Shown here: positions 18,616 to 29,891 of the stretch, piece by piece
How the letters are laid out: every line of letters starts with the position of its first letter
Numbering within the stretch: position 1 is the first letter of the stretch
NCBI RefSeq assembly: GCF_010723305.1
Contig: NZ_BLKW01000002.1
Span: 1,426,001-1,490,000 of the forward strand
Length of the DNA stretch: 64,000 bases
DNA from: Mycobacterium botniense
GTDB lineage: Bacteria; Actinomycetota; Actinomycetes; Mycobacteriales; Mycobacteriaceae
Reading direction: 5' to 3'
Notes under the pieces: model-generated
Database searches by the model: none
What the model saw: the letters and a program-made list of their open reading frames with translations, nothing else
Told to the model about the DNA's origin: nothing
Program-made: the position numbers and the translations under genes

Positions 18616-21600
18616 TTACGGTCCGATACGGATCTTGCCGGGTGACCACCAGCCGCTGCGGGTCGCGCGGCCCAATTCGAGGTCGGCAGGGCGTGCGTCG
18701 ACGATGGTGTCGAACTTGCGCAACGACCCCCAGTCCCGGCCCCAGTCGCGCGACAGGTAAGTCGCCATCACATGCGCCCGCAACAGCAGGTCGGTGATGC
18801 CCAACAGACCCCCGTTGACGCCGTCTTCCCAGGTGTCGGTGTCTTGTTTTTTGGCGGTGTAGTCCGGGGTGATCCGGAACTTCGGGATCTCGGTGACACC
18901 GTAGGCGTGCAGCATCGGGTGCTGGCAGGGGAAGGCCAGCCCCACCGCCCAGTCCATCAGCACCGGCTGCGAGGAGCCGACATACTCTTGCAGCGAGCGC
19001 AGTTGCGGCACCCGCGGCGGAGTGACTGCGACCCAGTCTTCGGGGGTCAGTGACAGGTCCTCGACGACCAGCCGCACGGCAGTCGCATTAGCCGGAATGT
19101 GGGAGCGGGCGAACCGCAGATTGCGCCATGCCTTGGGCTGCTCCCCGTAAAGGTCGTAGGGCACCAGCCGGCCGGCGGGCACCACGGTGCCGTGCGGGCC
19201 GGGCCGACCGTATTCCAGCACCACCGTCTGCCCGCTGGTGTGGCCGTGCAACACGCTGTTGCCGGCAATCTTGCCCGCCGCAGTCACCACCACCAGTGGA
19301 TGAGCCTTGTCCGGCGCCGGCAGCTGATACCACGCGGACGTGAGCCGGCTTTGCTGCTGGGGGCCGGTGGTGTAGCTGCCGGCCACTGGAACCCGCGCCG
19401 GGTCAAGGCCGTACGGCAGCGGCACCGTCGAACCGTTGACGCCAGGGGTTTTCAGCGTGGTCGGCGCATCCCAGTCGTAGTCGGTGCCCGGCTGTGGTGG
19501 ATGATAGCGAATCGCCTCGGCCACAGTGTGTTCGGGCACGCCGTTAGGGGTGAACCCGACGGGGTTGGCACCGCCTAAGGGGCCCAACGGTCCCCATGGT
19601 CCTGGGTCAGTCGCCGACGTTGGCATAAAGCCGTCGTTGGGGTCCGGCTCGACGAGCACGTCATCGGCCAGCCCGCAGCCGCCGGCGAACGTCCGCAGGT
19701 TGGCCCAGCCGTTGGAATACGTGGGGTACTGGCGCACGATTCCCGTCACCATCGTCGCTACGAACACCAGTGCCATGAAACCCGCGACGACCGGCACCGG
19801 CGCCGCGGTCAGGGTCCGGGCCACCCAACTCTCGCCGCGGTCCTGCGGCGCGAAATGCAACCAGATCGCATACAGCGCAACCAATACGAACAGAGCGAAA
19901 AATATTGTGCTGACGGCGATCCCGTCAATCTTGGGCATCGAGCTGTTGAACGGAACGCCGTAGCTTGAGACATACCACCAACCGTTAGTGGTAGCAAAAC
20001 ACAGCGCCAGCAAAAACATCAGCGCCGCCAAAAACGCGATCCGGTTGCGCGACCAGCGCAGCACCTTCGGTGACACCAGTACAGTCGTCAGCGCGGCCAT
20101 CGCCGCCCCCACCGCGGCGAACAAACCGAAGTGATGCACCCACTTGGTGGGAGTGAACATCAAAAAGAACATGGTGCCGAAGATGACGCCCATTAGTCGC
20201 CACGCCGGTCCACGGGCCACTCCGGGAACCCGCTTGCGCCGCAACATGATAAAGACTGCTGTGAACAAACACAGGGCTGTGATGAGGAAACCGAACCGGC
20301 GGGACAGTGAACCGTCGACGGTGGGCAGAATCAGGTAGTAGTAGCGCAGGTTCTCGGTGTACCAGGCTTGGCTGGGACCGATCGCACTGCGGATCCTGGT
20401 TGCTTCCAACACTGTTGCCAGCGTCTGATCGGCAAACACTACAGTCAGCACCACGAAACCCGCCGCCAACAGCGGCGCCACCAGCGGCCAGGTGCCCACC
20501 AGCCGGTGCCGGCGCACCAGGATCCGCAGGATCGGGCGGCCGCCGGCCACCAGCGCGGCCACCGCGATCAGGCCGGTGGGCTGGATCCCGAGGGTGAATG
20601 CGGCGGTGGTTGCCGCGAGCGCGGCAGGTGTCATCCGGCTGTAACGCATGGACCGCTCGATCAGCACATAGGTGACAAGCGACCCGAGCGCGATGATGGG
20701 CTCGGGGCGTAGCCCATTGTTGAACGGCATCCACGCGGTGAGCAGCACCAGGCCCGCCGCCCACACCGCAGCCTTGCTGGACGCCACTGCCGGTCCCAGC
20801 CTGGGCAGCACCTCGCGCGAGAGCAGGAGCCAGCACAGCAGCCCGGCGATCAGGTCGGGCAACCGCATCCAGATGCTGGCGTCGCTGACGTGGGTCATCA
20901 GGGCCAGCAGGTTGTAATACCAGCCGAACGGGTCTTCCGGACTGCCGAACCACCGGAAGTAGTTGGACATGTAACCGGCGTGGTCAGCGACACGGGCCAT
21001 GCCCAGGATGTAGCCGTCGTCAGAGGAGTTGGCCCCGATCACATGCCAGAGCAGAAACCCGGAAATCACTGTGGCATCGGCCAACGTGAAGCCACGCCAG
21101 GTCGCCGGGATGAACCGGCGCATGCGGCGCCCGTCCAACTGGTCCAGCCGCCACAACGCGACCAGCGCGACCACGGTTGCCGCGATGGCCAGGATTATCG
21201 CGGCCAATTTGAGCGCGGTCGGCCGGGTGGAGAAGCGGGTGTCGATGGTCGCCGACAGTCTCAGCCCGGACGGCGCCGGGCCGGTCAGGTCGGTAAACAC
21301 TCCCACGATCTGCGGACGCAAGTTGGGGTCGGCCCAACCATTGCGCACAGGGTGCCCGGACGGGTCCGTCAACCCGACGAAGCTGGCAAAGGTGCCGGTG
21401 TGCGAGGACGCGATCTCGATGCGCTGACAACGCGGCCCGGCCACCAGGTCGCGAGGAACGCTGCCGATCACGACGTTGCGATCGGTGATGTCGACCCGAG
21501 AGCTGGTGACGTTGACGAACAAGCCGTTGAGCGCGGCGTCCTTGCCGTGCTTCGGCGCCGTGCCCAGCAGCATCGCGCCCTGCGGCGGCACCGAGCGGAC

Positions 21601-21849
21601 CACGCCGCACGGCACGGTCACGGTCATGGCGACCGGCGTCTGCGAGATCAGCGGCGCCGTGACGTTGGCCAGCTGGCCGTGCTGCGGCCAGTTCAACGTC
21701 GCCGTCGTCTGCACCACGGGCAGCAGCGGGGTGGCGATCGAGAGCACAAAGCCGAGCAGACCCGCGATCGTCGCGACCCGGCGCGTGAGCCGCACGTCGC
21801 GGGCCACAGCTCGAGTGGCAGCGGGAACTGCGGTACCGGTGACAGTCAC
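18616..21849 (-). CDS. embB: Arabinosyltransferase EmbB
   Basis: Integral-membrane GT-C arabinosyltransferase (1077 residues; Mtb 1098) that adds alpha-1,3-branched arabinose to arabinogalactan using decaprenyl-phospho-arabinose; it is the main ethambutol target. It has about 15 membrane helices, the GT-C acidic motif in [11 protein letters not shown], and a C-terminal carbohydrate-binding domain. Residue 284, equivalent to Mtb Met306, is Met. Residue 384, equivalent to Mtb Gly406, is Pro ([10 protein letters not shown]). The GTG at 21849 overlaps the embA stop (GTGA); the frame continuing to 22275 reads through embA. Last gene of the emb operon. Identity is certain by full-length similarity. 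Confidence 0.97.
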   Translation of the reverse strand: MTVTGTAVPAATRAVARDVRLTRRVATIAGLLGFVLSIATPLLPVVQTTATLNWPQHGQLANVTAPLISQTPVAMTVTVPCGVVRSVPPQGAMLLGTAPKHGKDAALNGLFVNVTSSRVDITDRNVVIGSVPRDLVAGPRCQRIEIASSHTGTFASFVGLTDPSGHPVRNGWADPNLRPQIVGVFTDLTGPAPSGLRLSATIDTRFSTRPTALKLAAIILAIAATVVALVALWRLDQLDGRRMRRFIPATWRGFTLADATVISGFLLWHVIGANSSDDGYILGMARVADHAGYMSNYFRWFGSPEDPFGWYYNLLALMTHVSDASIWMRLPDLIAGLLCWLLLSREVLPRLGPAVASSKAAVWAAGLVLLTAWMPFNNGLRPEPIIALGSLVTYVLIERSMRYSRMTPAALAATTAAFTLGIQPTGLIAVAALVAGGRPILRILVRRHRLVGTWPLVAPLLAAGFVVLTVVFADQTLATVLEATRIRSAIGPSQAWYTENLRYYYLILPTVDGSLSRRFGFLITALCLFTAVFIMLRRKRVPGVARGPAWRLMGVIFGTMFFLMFTPTKWVHHFGLFAAVGAAMAALTTVLVSPKVLRWSRNRIAFLAALMFLLALCFATTNGWWYVSSYGVPFNSSMPKIDGIAVSTIFFALFVLVALYAIWLHFAPQDRGESWVARTLTAAPVPVVAGFMALVFVATMVTGIVRQYPTYSNGWANLRTFAGGCGLADDVLVEPDPNDGFMPTSATDPGPWGPLGPLGGANPVGFTPNGVPEHTVAEAIRYHPPQPGTDYDWDAPTTLKTPGVNGSTVPLPYGLDPARVPVAGSYTTGPQQQSRLTSAWYQLPAPDKAHPLVVVTAAGKIAGNSVLHGHTSGQTVVLEYGRPGPHGTVVPAGRLVPYDLYGEQPKAWRNLRFARSHIPANATAVRLVVEDLSLTPEDWVAVTPPRVPQLRSLQEYVGSSQPVLMDWAVGLAFPCQHPMLHAYGVTEIPKFRITPDYTAKKQDTDTWEDGVNGGLLGITDLLLRAHVMATYLSRDWGRDWGSLRKFDTIVDARPADLELGRATRSGWWSPGKIRIGP

Positions 21850-24800
21850 GGCAGTGCTCGAATCGGTCCGGGCCGGCTCCAGCCGGGCACTGTGGTCACA
21901 CCGTGCTCGATGACGGCATCCGGCGCTTGATCGGCTGGCACCAGCCGGTAGAACTTTTCCACCGAACCCCAGTCGCGGTACCAGTCGCCGCGCAGGTAGG
22001 TCGGGATCGTGGAGGTCCGCAGCAGCGTCCGGGTGAACAAGAACGGCCCGCCTTTTTCTGCCGACTCCCAGAGGTTGGACGACGCCGCCGTCTGTTTGTG
22101 GTCGGGCAGAATGCGGTACTCCGGAAGTTCGGCCACCCCAAGGTGTTCGGCGAACGGCCGCTGGCAGGGGAAGTTCGCCGCGGTCGCGATGTCCATAAAC
22201 ACCGGGGCGTGTGAGCCGATCAGCTGCTGCAGTGTCTGCAGTACCGGTACCCGTGGCGGTGTGAATCCGAACCACTGATCGACGCTGAGGTTGGGGTCGT
22301 CAGCGACGATGCGTGCCACATTGGCCTGCGGGGGTGCCCAGCTCAGCGGGAACCGCAGGTTACGCCACGCCTTCTGCGGCCCGATGTCAATCGGTTCGAA
22401 TTCCCCGAGCGGCGAGACGGTGCCGTCTGGGTGGGCCACCCCCCATTGCAGCCGCAGCGGCTGCCCGTAGCTCAGTGTGCCGTCCTGTTCGTGAGACCAG
22501 ATGGACCCGGCGGCGGCCACCACCACCAGCGGCCGGTCCGCGATGCGCTCCTTCCAGTCAGACGGCAATTGGTACCACACCGATGTCGCGTGCGCTGCCA
22601 CGGTGTTCTCGCCGTAGCTGCCCATCACCGGGACCCGCGCCGGGTCCAGACCGAATGGCAGCGCCACCCGCGACCCGTTGATCCCGACCGGGCCGTAACC
22701 GCCGGCGGTGCCCGCGGAATCGCTCACCGCGGCGTTGGGCTTGTTGGGGGAGGCGTCGGAGTTGACCAGCCCGGGTTTGGAGATGACCGGGTCAGAGGTC
22801 AAGTCTTCGCTGACACCGTTGGGGTTGAAGCCGACCGGGTTCTCACCGCCGAGCGGCCCGTAGGGCCCATAGTTCTGACCCGGGACTGGTTGCAGCAGAC
22901 CAGCGTTGGGGTCGGGTTCAGCCAGTACATCGTCGGCCATCGCGCAACTGGTGACAGAAAGCCCGCTGCGCAACGCGTCCAGGTTTGCTTTGGCGGTGGT
23001 GTAGACGGGGTAACGTGCTGCGCCGGCCTTGGCCATCGAGCCGACCTCCACGAGCACCATCACCGACGCGACAACCAACAGCGGGGTCGAGGCCAGGATG
23101 CGGTTACGCCGGGTGTCCTTGACCTCGGTGTGTCCGGCATAGTCCATCCGGAAATGCTGCCAGGCAGCCAGTAGTCCGGTCGCGATCGAAGCCGCCAGGA
23201 ACAGTGTCGTCACCGGATGGCTGGCGATGACCGGCTGGATGTCGAACCACGGCACCCCGTAATTGCCGACATAAAACCAGCCGTTGATGCCCGAGGTGGC
23301 CCACGCCAGCAGGAACAGCAACGCCGTGATGTACAGCGAGAGATTGCGTCGGCTGTGCAAACCGACCCGGGCTACGGTGAACGCGGTAACCGCGCCCAGC
23401 GCCCCGGTTAGTCCGGCGAATGCGCCGAATTGCACGGCCCACTTCGTGGGTGTGAACGTCAACAGCAGCAACCCCAGCGCTGTCGTGCCGATCAACCGCC
23501 ATGCCGGCCCGCTGGCCACCCCGGGAATCCGGGCGCGCCGCAGCAGCACCACCAACACTCCGAACAGGCACAGCAGCAGCACCAGTACGGCAAAGCGGCG
23601 GGTCATCGACGCGTCGACATTTGACTCCACCGTCAGAAAGTAGTAGCGCAAAAACTCCTGGTACCACGAGATTGTCGGTCCGACAACGTATTTGATGCGT
23701 GCCGATTCGGCGACCGTGGCCAGCGTCTGGGCGCGAAACACGACGACGGCGATGAGGGATAACGACGCGGTCAGCACGGCGAGCGGCGCCAGCAGCCCGT
23801 CGGCGGGCCGGCGCCGGGCGATCATCTGGGCGATCGGCCGGGCTCCGGCCAGCAGCGGGGCGACAGCTATCACGCCCTGGGGGGCCAGGGTCGCGCTGAG
23901 CATTGCGACAACGATCGCCGCCGCAGCCGGGACCAGCCGGCGCGTGGCGAGCGCATTCTCCACCAGCACCCAGGCGACCAGCGTGCCGAAGGCGATCAGC
24001 GGTTCGGGGCGCAGCCCGTTGTTGAATGGCAGCCAGGCGGACAGGAACACCGCACCGGCCGTCCATATCGCGACCCGATTGGTCGCCAGCCCGCCCCTGG
24101 CGGGACCGAGCCGACGCAACATGCACCGGCTGATGATGAGCCAGCATCCGATCCCGGCCGCGGTGGCCGGGATTCGCATCCAGACACCGGCCGTGCTCAC
24201 CGCGGCCAGATGCGCCAACACCGCCGGATACCAGTCGAACGGTGCCTCGGTCGTACCGAAGAACCGGTAGTAGTTGGTGACATATCCGGCACTCTTGGCG
24301 GTCCGGGCGATGATCAGGTTGTACCCGTCATCCGATGAGGTGGCACCGATGATATGCCAGACCAGCAGCGTGGCGATCACCGTGATATCGGCGAGCCAGC
24401 TAGCCAGACCGACCCGCGACCACGTTGCCCAGCGGTGGGTCGGGGCGCGCGGCGATCCCCCGAGCAGCCGGGCGATGGCGGGGGACCGGGGTATGGGTCG
24501 CCCAGATCTTCGGTCCAGGACCGTCAGCGCGGCGACGGCCGTGCATACGGCCAACGCGGCCAGCCCCATCACCACTTTTTTCAGGCCGGTTGCCCGGGTG
24601 ATGAACCGGGTGTCGATGTCGATGTGCGCCGACAGCCCAGGCTGTACAGGCACCTTCAGATCAGTAAAAATCCCGCCGACTTGGGGTTTTTTCTCGGTCG
24701 GGAGAACGCCGGCAGCGCCTGGGATACCGACGAAGTCCGCCCCCGCTCCGCCGGTATCGGCCCAGATGTGCAGCACACTGCAGGCGCCGGCGGCGATCGC

Positions 24801-25187
24801 CGCGCGGGGCGCCACCGCGGCAACTGAGTCGCGGAACGCGACGACCACTATGTCGGTGTTGGCGCGCACGAATAGCCCGCTCTTGCCGGTCTGGAAACCG
24901 TCGGGGGGCAGCGTCGACAACACCAGGCCGCCGTCGGCGGGCAAAGTCGCGATCGCCGGGCACGGAATGGAGATGTCCATTGCCCGCGGTGCCCCGGACA
25001 CCAGCGGGGCGGTGATCCCGGTGACATAACCCAGACGACTGCCCTGGGGCCACCGGATGGTCGCCGTGGTTTGGCGCACCGGAAGCAACGGGACCAGCGC
25101 ACACAACAGCGTCCCGGCAATCCCCGCGGTGACGGCAACGATTCGCGCGATTCGCTGTGTTGATCGCTGGCTACCGTCGTGGGGCAC
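21846..25187 (-). CDS. embA: Arabinosyltransferase EmbA
   Basis: GT-C arabinosyltransferase (1113 residues; Mtb 1094) that acts with EmbB as a heterodimer in arabinogalactan branching. The start [15 protein letters not shown], the acidic motif [10 protein letters not shown], the segment [17 protein letters not shown] and the C-terminus [13 protein letters not shown] mark it as EmbA. About 15 membrane helices precede the C-terminal lectin-like domain. In other mycobacteria embC lies directly upstream; here a regulator gene ends 196 bases before embA and embC is 4.8 kb away, so embAB probably has its own promoter or is read from the regulator gene. Confidence 0.97.
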   Translation of the reverse strand: MPHDGSQRSTQRIARIVAVTAGIAGTLLCALVPLLPVRQTTATIRWPQGSRLGYVTGITAPLVSGAPRAMDISIPCPAIATLPADGGLVLSTLPPDGFQTGKSGLFVRANTDIVVVAFRDSVAAVAPRAAIAAGACSVLHIWADTGGAGADFVGIPGAAGVLPTEKKPQVGGIFTDLKVPVQPGLSAHIDIDTRFITRATGLKKVVMGLAALAVCTAVAALTVLDRRSGRPIPRSPAIARLLGGSPRAPTHRWATWSRVGLASWLADITVIATLLVWHIIGATSSDDGYNLIIARTAKSAGYVTNYYRFFGTTEAPFDWYPAVLAHLAAVSTAGVWMRIPATAAGIGCWLIISRCMLRRLGPARGGLATNRVAIWTAGAVFLSAWLPFNNGLRPEPLIAFGTLVAWVLVENALATRRLVPAAAAIVVAMLSATLAPQGVIAVAPLLAGARPIAQMIARRRPADGLLAPLAVLTASLSLIAVVVFRAQTLATVAESARIKYVVGPTISWYQEFLRYYFLTVESNVDASMTRRFAVLVLLLCLFGVLVVLLRRARIPGVASGPAWRLIGTTALGLLLLTFTPTKWAVQFGAFAGLTGALGAVTAFTVARVGLHSRRNLSLYITALLFLLAWATSGINGWFYVGNYGVPWFDIQPVIASHPVTTLFLAASIATGLLAAWQHFRMDYAGHTEVKDTRRNRILASTPLLVVASVMVLVEVGSMAKAGAARYPVYTTAKANLDALRSGLSVTSCAMADDVLAEPDPNAGLLQPVPGQNYGPYGPLGGENPVGFNPNGVSEDLTSDPVISKPGLVNSDASPNKPNAAVSDSAGTAGGYGPVGINGSRVALPFGLDPARVPVMGSYGENTVAAHATSVWYQLPSDWKERIADRPLVVVAAAGSIWSHEQDGTLSYGQPLRLQWGVAHPDGTVSPLGEFEPIDIGPQKAWRNLRFPLSWAPPQANVARIVADDPNLSVDQWFGFTPPRVPVLQTLQQLIGSHAPVFMDIATAANFPCQRPFAEHLGVAELPEYRILPDHKQTAASSNLWESAEKGGPFLFTRTLLRTSTIPTYLRGDWYRDWGSVEKFYRLVPADQAPDAVIEHGVTTVPGWSRPGPIRALP

Positions 25188-25383
25188 GAGGCTCGATGGT
25201 AGGCGACGGTCTTAAGTCCGGTGAGGATGCAGCCCGGCGGGCCGGGGTGCGCAGCGATTTCGCGTCGGGTCTGACCGGCGTGCGGCCTGCGCCGGCCCGC
25301 ACGCCGCGCGGCACGGCGAGAGGGGCTGCTGCGGTGAGCAGAGTGGCTGTCACTGGTCCAGATATCAGGCAAGCCGGCCGACG

Positions 25384-26184
25384 TTACGCCGACTGTTCGA
25401 TCGAAAACGCAGGGCCCAGTTCCCGGCTCCGATGCACCACGAGGAACTGTCCGGGCGCACTCGCCGCCGAAAGCAGCTCATAATCAAACTCCAGCTCACC
25501 GAAGTCGCGATGCCGGAGGCGTTTGATCTTGCCACCGGATACGCCCACGTCATGACTTTTCCACATCCGGACGAAGTCAGTGCTCTTCTCGGAAAGTTCC
25601 TGGATGATCTCAGCCACATCGGGCTGGTCGATATCCGCGCCCATGATGCGGTGCAGCGTGGCGATGGCGGTTTTGGCGTAGGATTCCCAGTTCACCCAGA
25701 CGGTTTTCGCCGCCGGGTCCAGGAAAAGCAGGCGCAAAATATTTCCGGTGGTCTTGAATTGATCGAACAGCAGCGACGCCTGCGGATTTTCGGCCAGCAC
25801 ATCGCACCGATGGTTGACGATATAGGCAGGACCGAGTGTCCAGGTCTGCATGAGCAGCAGCAGATACTCCGCCGGGCTTTGTTGCGCACCGGTTTTCCAC
25901 CGCCATCGGTGTTGTGGGATCGCCAGATCGTGCAAATACGCCGCCTCGTCCGGAGACAGGCCGAGCGCAATCACTAAGGCGTCTAAAACCTGAACAGACG
26001 GGTGTTTTTCGCGTCCTTGCTCCAGTCGCGCGTAATAGTCGGCACTGATCCCGGCCCGCGCAGCCACCTCTTCGCGGCGCAACCCAGGGGTCCGTCGGCG
26101 CCGCGCAAACTCACCGTCGTGCCCCGGGCACGGTGCTATCGCCTCGCGACGGGCACGAAGAAACTCCCCTAACGTGGTCGTCAC
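25384..26184 (-). CDS. XRE-family regulator with MmyB-like ligand-binding domain
   Basis: A 266-residue transcription regulator. The N-terminal HTH (about 30-90) has the pattern RREEVAARAGISADYYARLEQ, typical of the actinobacterial XRE/MmyB group. The C-terminal part (about 105-255) is the MmyB-like PAS-fold ligand-binding domain (PAYIVNHRCDVLAENPQA, then RHRDFGELEF). Such regulators often control an adjacent gene. This one is divergent from mmpS-mmpL (start-to-start about 405 bases) and co-directional with embA, so it may govern either. Fatty-acid or lipid ligands are reported for some members; the ligand here is unknown. It is not EmbR, the FHA-domain regulator of embCAB in Mtb. Confidence 0.85.
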   Translation of the reverse strand: MTTTLGEFLRARREAIAPCPGHDGEFARRRRTPGLRREEVAARAGISADYYARLEQGREKHPSVQVLDALVIALGLSPDEAAYLHDLAIPQHRWRWKTGAQQSPAEYLLLLMQTWTLGPAYIVNHRCDVLAENPQASLLFDQFKTTGNILRLLFLDPAAKTVWVNWESYAKTAIATLHRIMGADIDQPDVAEIIQELSEKSTDFVRMWKSHDVGVSGGKIKRLRHRDFGELEFDYELLSAASAPGQFLVVHRSRELGPAFSIEQSA

Positions 26185-26589
26185 GAAGGGATGCTAACGC
26201 CTCCATCGTCCTGGGTGTCAGACTCCTAGGTAAACCTCGCCCTGCCTGCGATCGGGGGGCGGCTACCACCATAGGTAGCCGTGGTATCCGTCGACCGGTC
26301 GTCTCTGCATGCTCCTCATGACACGTCGGCGAGCATTCCGTCAATCGGTCTGTGTATGAGACCGGACTGGATTTCGATTCGCGCGGTAACGGTCGGTTTG
26401 CGGACGGGCGGTTTTGTCGTGCAGCGAAGCGGCGGCGCGGCGATTCACCGCGGTCTCGGTCCCGCCGCGGCGAACCGGATGGGGGCAATGATCCGCGAAC
26501 GCAATCGAAACGGCGCCAGGCACCAGGTGGGTTTAAGGAGATACGGTCGGCTCGGCCGTGCCGGGTCCGCAGCTGAAATGGGTTGACAT
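26185..26589. other. Divergent promoter region of the regulator and mmpS-mmpL
   Basis: About 405 bases without a gene. The regulator-proximal third holds the nested palindromes at 26261-26286 and a related CTAGGTA at 26226-26232. Promoters for both directions should lie here, but I see no convincing -10/-35 pair. The part nearest mmpS carries GGTTTAAGGAGATACGG (about 26528-26544), with a good Shine-Dalgarno-like AAGGAGA lying 45-50 bases before the mmpS ATG. That distance is too long for this start and hints at a short upstream reading frame or a different start. Confidence 0.5.
26261..26286. promoter_or_regulatory. Nested palindromes, candidate operator for the XRE/MmyB regulator
   Basis: GGCTACC (26261-26267) and GGTAGCC (26274-26280) are perfect arms with a six-base spacer. 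Overlapping them, TACCAC (26264-26269) and GTGGTA (26281-26286) form a second perfect inverted repeat. The site lies 77 bases upstream of the regulator start, between the regulator and mmpS, as expected for an autoregulated divergent operator. Which protein binds it is inferred from position. Confidence 0.5.
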
Positions 26590-27015
26590 ATGCTGGGAGT
26601 TCTCAAGCGGATGTGGATACCGTTGGTCATCGCGGCGGTGGTGATGGTCGGCGGTTTTGTCGCCTATCGGTTGCATGGAATCTTCGGCTCGCACCGTCTT
26701 TCGGCGGCAGGACAGGTTGAATCGATTGTGCCGATCAATGTCAAGCGGGTGACATACGAAATCTTCGGTCCCGCGGGTACGGCAGGCTACGTCACATACT
26801 TAGACGAGAACGCTCAGCCCCACGGGGCGAATTTCACCAGCCTGCCCTGGTCGCATACCCTGACCACGACCCTGCCGGGAGTGTTCGCCGCCGTGGTAGC
26901 CCAGGGTAATAGCGACACGATCGGGTGCCGGATTGTTGTTGACGGCCGGCTCAAAGATGAGCAGTCCACAACCATCCTGAACGCTCAGACTTTCTGTTTG
27001 GACAAAGCCGCATGA
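26590..27015 (+). CDS. MmpS-family accessory protein
   Basis: Membrane-anchored periplasmic partner of an MmpL transporter, 141 residues (MmpS4/MmpS5 about 140). One N-terminal transmembrane helix (about 9-27, PLVIAAVVMVGGFVAYRL) precedes a beta-sandwich domain with the family motifs KRVTYEIFGPAG, LPWSHTLTTTLPGV and CRIVVDGRLKDEQ. MmpS4 and MmpS5 support export of siderophores or drugs by MmpL4 and MmpL5. The stop overlaps the mmpL ATG (ATGA). The start has no strong ribosome site immediately upstream. The exact paralogue cannot be assigned by eye. Confidence 0.93.
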   Translation: MLGVLKRMWIPLVIAAVVMVGGFVAYRLHGIFGSHRLSAAGQVESIVPINVKRVTYEIFGPAGTAGYVTYLDENAQPHGANFTSLPWSHTLTTTLPGVFAAVVAQGNSDTIGCRIVVDGRLKDEQSTTILNAQTFCLDKAA

Positions 27016-29891
27016 GCGGCAATGACACCCAGGAGTCGTTTCTCGCGAGAACGATCCACCGGCTGGCGGTGCCGATCATCGTGGGCTGGCTCGCGCTTAC
27101 CGTCATCACCTTCATCGCCGCGCCAAAGCTAGAAAAAGTCGAGCGCGACAACACGGTGGGCTTGTTACCCGCCGACGCTCCCTCGCTCATCGCGATGAAG
27201 CGTCAGGGCAAGGTATTCCACGAGTTCGATTCCGACAGCGTCGCCATGGTGGTGTTGGTCGGCGACAAGCCACTGGGAGCCGAGGCGCGCCGCTATTACG
27301 ACGGTCTGGTGCGTGAACTCGAACACGACACCAAACATGTCCAGCATGTGCAGAACTACTGGGGCGACCTGATCACCGCCGCGGGCAATCAGAGCGCCGA
27401 TAGCAAAGCCGCCTACGTGCAGGTGAACCTTGTCGGTGATCAGGGCACCACAGCGGCAGACGAATCGGTGCACGCGGTGGAACACATTGTGGCGCACTCA
27501 CACCCGCCGGCAGGGATCAAGGCGTATGTCACCGGGCAGGCGCCGCAGACCACCGACACCACCGAGGCCGGCGACAAGAGCATGGGGCAACGGGTCGCCA
27601 TCACGATCGTCGTTGCCGCGATCATGCTGCTTATCATCTATCGCTCCCTGGTCACCGTCCTGGTGGTGCTCCTCGTGGTCTTCGTCGAATTGGGCATTGC
27701 GCGAGGGGTCGTCGCGACGATCGGGAACTTTCACGTCATGGGGTTCACGACGTTCGCCGTCAGCCTGCTCATGTCGCTGGTGATCGCGGCGGGAACTGAT
27801 TACGCGATCTTTTTCATCGGCCGTTATCACGAGGCACGCCACGCGGGCCAGAATCGCCAGACCGCGTTTTACACCACTTATCGCGGGGTCTCGCATGTCG
27901 TCTTGGGATCGGGTCTTACCGTTGCCGGAGCGATGCTGTGCCTGCGGCTGACTCGGCTGCCTTATCTGAATACGCTGGCGATTCCCTGTGCGATCGGGCT
28001 GCTCGTGGTGATCGCCGCCTCGCTCACCCTGGTTCCGGCCATTCTCGTCGCGGGCGGTCGTGTGGGTCTGCTCGACCCGAAACGACCGATCAACGTGCGC
28101 GGGTGGCGCCGGATAGGCACCGCGGTGGTGCGGTGGCCCGCGCCGATCCTGGCCGGCGCCCTCGTCGTGTCGATTGTCGGGGGGCTCGCCTTGCCGGGCT
28201 ATCAAACCAGCTATGACAACCGCCGCTACATTCCCGCAAGCCTGGGATCCAATGTCGGATACGCCGCGGCCCTTCAGCATTTCACCTACGCCAGACTCAA
28301 TCCGGACATATTGCTCGTCGAAGCCGACCATGATCTCCGGAATCCGGTCGACATGCTCGACTTGGACCGAATCGCGGGCAACATCTTCCGTGTACCCGGA
28401 ATCGCCAGGGTGCAAAGCATTACCAGGCCACTGGGGTACAACATCGAACATGGCACCATTCCGTTTCAGGTGGCGATGGGCCCCATTCCCATCAGGGACA
28501 ACCTGCGATATCTGAAAGATCGTCTCGACGATATCCTCAAACTGAGCCGCGACGATCTCGGTCTCCAGATTGCGACTTTAGAGCGCATGTACAAAGTACA
28601 GCAAGACCTGACCAATTCGATTAACGACAGCGCCCACGTTACGGAGGAGACTGCCGCCATTACGGACGAAATACGGGATCATATCGCGGATTTTGACGAT
28701 TTTTGGCGACCGATTCGCAGCTACTTCTACTGGGAAAAACACTGCTTCGACATCCCTATATGTTGGTCGCTCCGCTCCATCTTCGATGCGTTAGATGGCT
28801 TTGACAAACTCACGGATAAATTTCATACTCTCGCCAAAGATCTGCAAAGAGGTGCTGACGCGAGCCGGGAGTTATCTCAGTTGATTCCGCCGATGATCGA
28901 CGTCGCAAAGTCGATGCAGACCACATTTTTGACCCTGTACAGCAGTTTTAACGACTTGGTCACCCAAATGGACCGCATGACCGACACGGCGACCCTGATG
29001 GGCAAATTTTTCGACCAAGCAAAAATTGACGGTCTCTTCTACATCCCGCCGGAGGTCTTTGGTAGCCATGACTTTCAGCAGGGACTCAAACTGCTGGTCT
29101 CTCCCGATGGCAAAGCCGCCCGCATGATCATCACCCACGACGGGAACCCGGCGTCAACCGAGGGCATCTCACATGTTGACGCGGAACTCAAGGCCGCCCG
29201 CGAGGCCGTCAAGGAAACCCCATTGGCCAACGCCAAATTCTATCTCGGCGGCACTGCGGCGACCTGGAAAGATATCCAGGAAGCCACCAAATACGACGTG
29301 ATGGTCGAAGCTATGGCCGCGCTGATACTGATCTTTATCGTCATGCTGGTGATCACGCGGGCCCTGTTTGCCTCACTGGTAATCGTCGGCACCGTGGTGC
29401 TCTCGCTGGCTACCGGTTTTGGATTATCCGTACTAGTCTGGCAGCACCTGGTCGGCCTGGAACTGAACTGGATCGTGTTGCCGTTCTCGGTGACTATCCT
29501 GCTCGCCGTGGGATCGGACTACAACTTGTTATTGGTCTCGCGGTTCAAAGAGGAAATCGGCGCCGGCCTGAAAACGGGTATTATCCGCGCAATGGGCGGC
29601 ACCGGGGGAGTCGTCACCGGCGCTGGCCTGGTATTCGCCTTCACGATGGCCGCATTGGTCGTCAACAAACTGCGCACGATTGGACAAGGGGGCTCGACCA
29701 TCGGGCTGGGCCTGCTGGTGGACACCCTGGTGGTGCGCTCACTGATGACGCCCTCGATCGCCACGCTGCTGGGACGGTGGTTCTGGTGGCCGCTGCGGGT
29801 GCGGTCGCGGCCCCTCTACCGTCCGCCGGCCGCCAGCTCAGATATCGAAGACGCCGACACGGCCGAGTTCGCGCGACCGTCGAATGTGTAG
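27012..29891 (+). CDS. MmpL-family RND transporter (MmpL4/5-like)
   Basis: A 959-residue RND-superfamily inner-membrane exporter paired with MmpS. It has the usual two blocks of membrane helices, with proton-relay Asp-Tyr pairs at Asp263 (GTDYAIFFIGRY) and Asp836 (GSDYNLLLVSRF). The long periplasmic insert between them (about 470-700) contains the helical hairpin and the motif SYFYWEKHCFDIPICWS typical of MmpL4/5-type proteins. Substrates in the group include siderophores, lipids and drugs such as bedaquiline. The insert is visibly lower in GC than the rest. The gene is convergent with embC, 72 bases away, and splits the emb cluster. Confidence 0.94.
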   Translation: MSGNDTQESFLARTIHRLAVPIIVGWLALTVITFIAAPKLEKVERDNTVGLLPADAPSLIAMKRQGKVFHEFDSDSVAMVVLVGDKPLGAEARRYYDGLVRELEHDTKHVQHVQNYWGDLITAAGNQSADSKAAYVQVNLVGDQGTTAADESVHAVEHIVAHSHPPAGIKAYVTGQAPQTTDTTEAGDKSMGQRVAITIVVAAIMLLIIYRSLVTVLVVLLVVFVELGIARGVVATIGNFHVMGFTTFAVSLLMSLVIAAGTDYAIFFIGRYHEARHAGQNRQTAFYTTYRGVSHVVLGSGLTVAGAMLCLRLTRLPYLNTLAIPCAIGLLVVIAASLTLVPAILVAGGRVGLLDPKRPINVRGWRRIGTAVVRWPAPILAGALVVSIVGGLALPGYQTSYDNRRYIPASLGSNVGYAAALQHFTYARLNPDILLVEADHDLRNPVDMLDLDRIAGNIFRVPGIARVQSITRPLGYNIEHGTIPFQVAMGPIPIRDNLRYLKDRLDDILKLSRDDLGLQIATLERMYKVQQDLTNSINDSAHVTEETAAITDEIRDHIADFDDFWRPIRSYFYWEKHCFDIPICWSLRSIFDALDGFDKLTDKFHTLAKDLQRGADASRELSQLIPPMIDVAKSMQTTFLTLYSSFNDLVTQMDRMTDTATLMGKFFDQAKIDGLFYIPPEVFGSHDFQQGLKLLVSPDGKAARMIITHDGNPASTEGISHVDAELKAAREAVKETPLANAKFYLGGTAATWKDIQEATKYDVMVEAMAALILIFIVMLVITRALFASLVIVGTVVLSLATGFGLSVLVWQHLVGLELNWIVLPFSVTILLAVGSDYNLLLVSRFKEEIGAGLKTGIIRAMGGTGGVVTGAGLVFAFTMAALVVNKLRTIGQGGSTIGLGLLVDTLVVRSLMTPSIATLLGRWFWWPLRVRSRPLYRPPAASSDIEDADTAEFARPSNV

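Noticed and set aside
20890..21930. 346-codon + strand frame antisense to embB
   Set aside because: Gln/Arg/His-rich shadow composition, opposite a certain gene.
21850..22275. N-terminal extension of EmbB
   Set aside because: Lies fully inside embA in another frame; GTG 21849 overlaps the embA stop and fits EmbB length.
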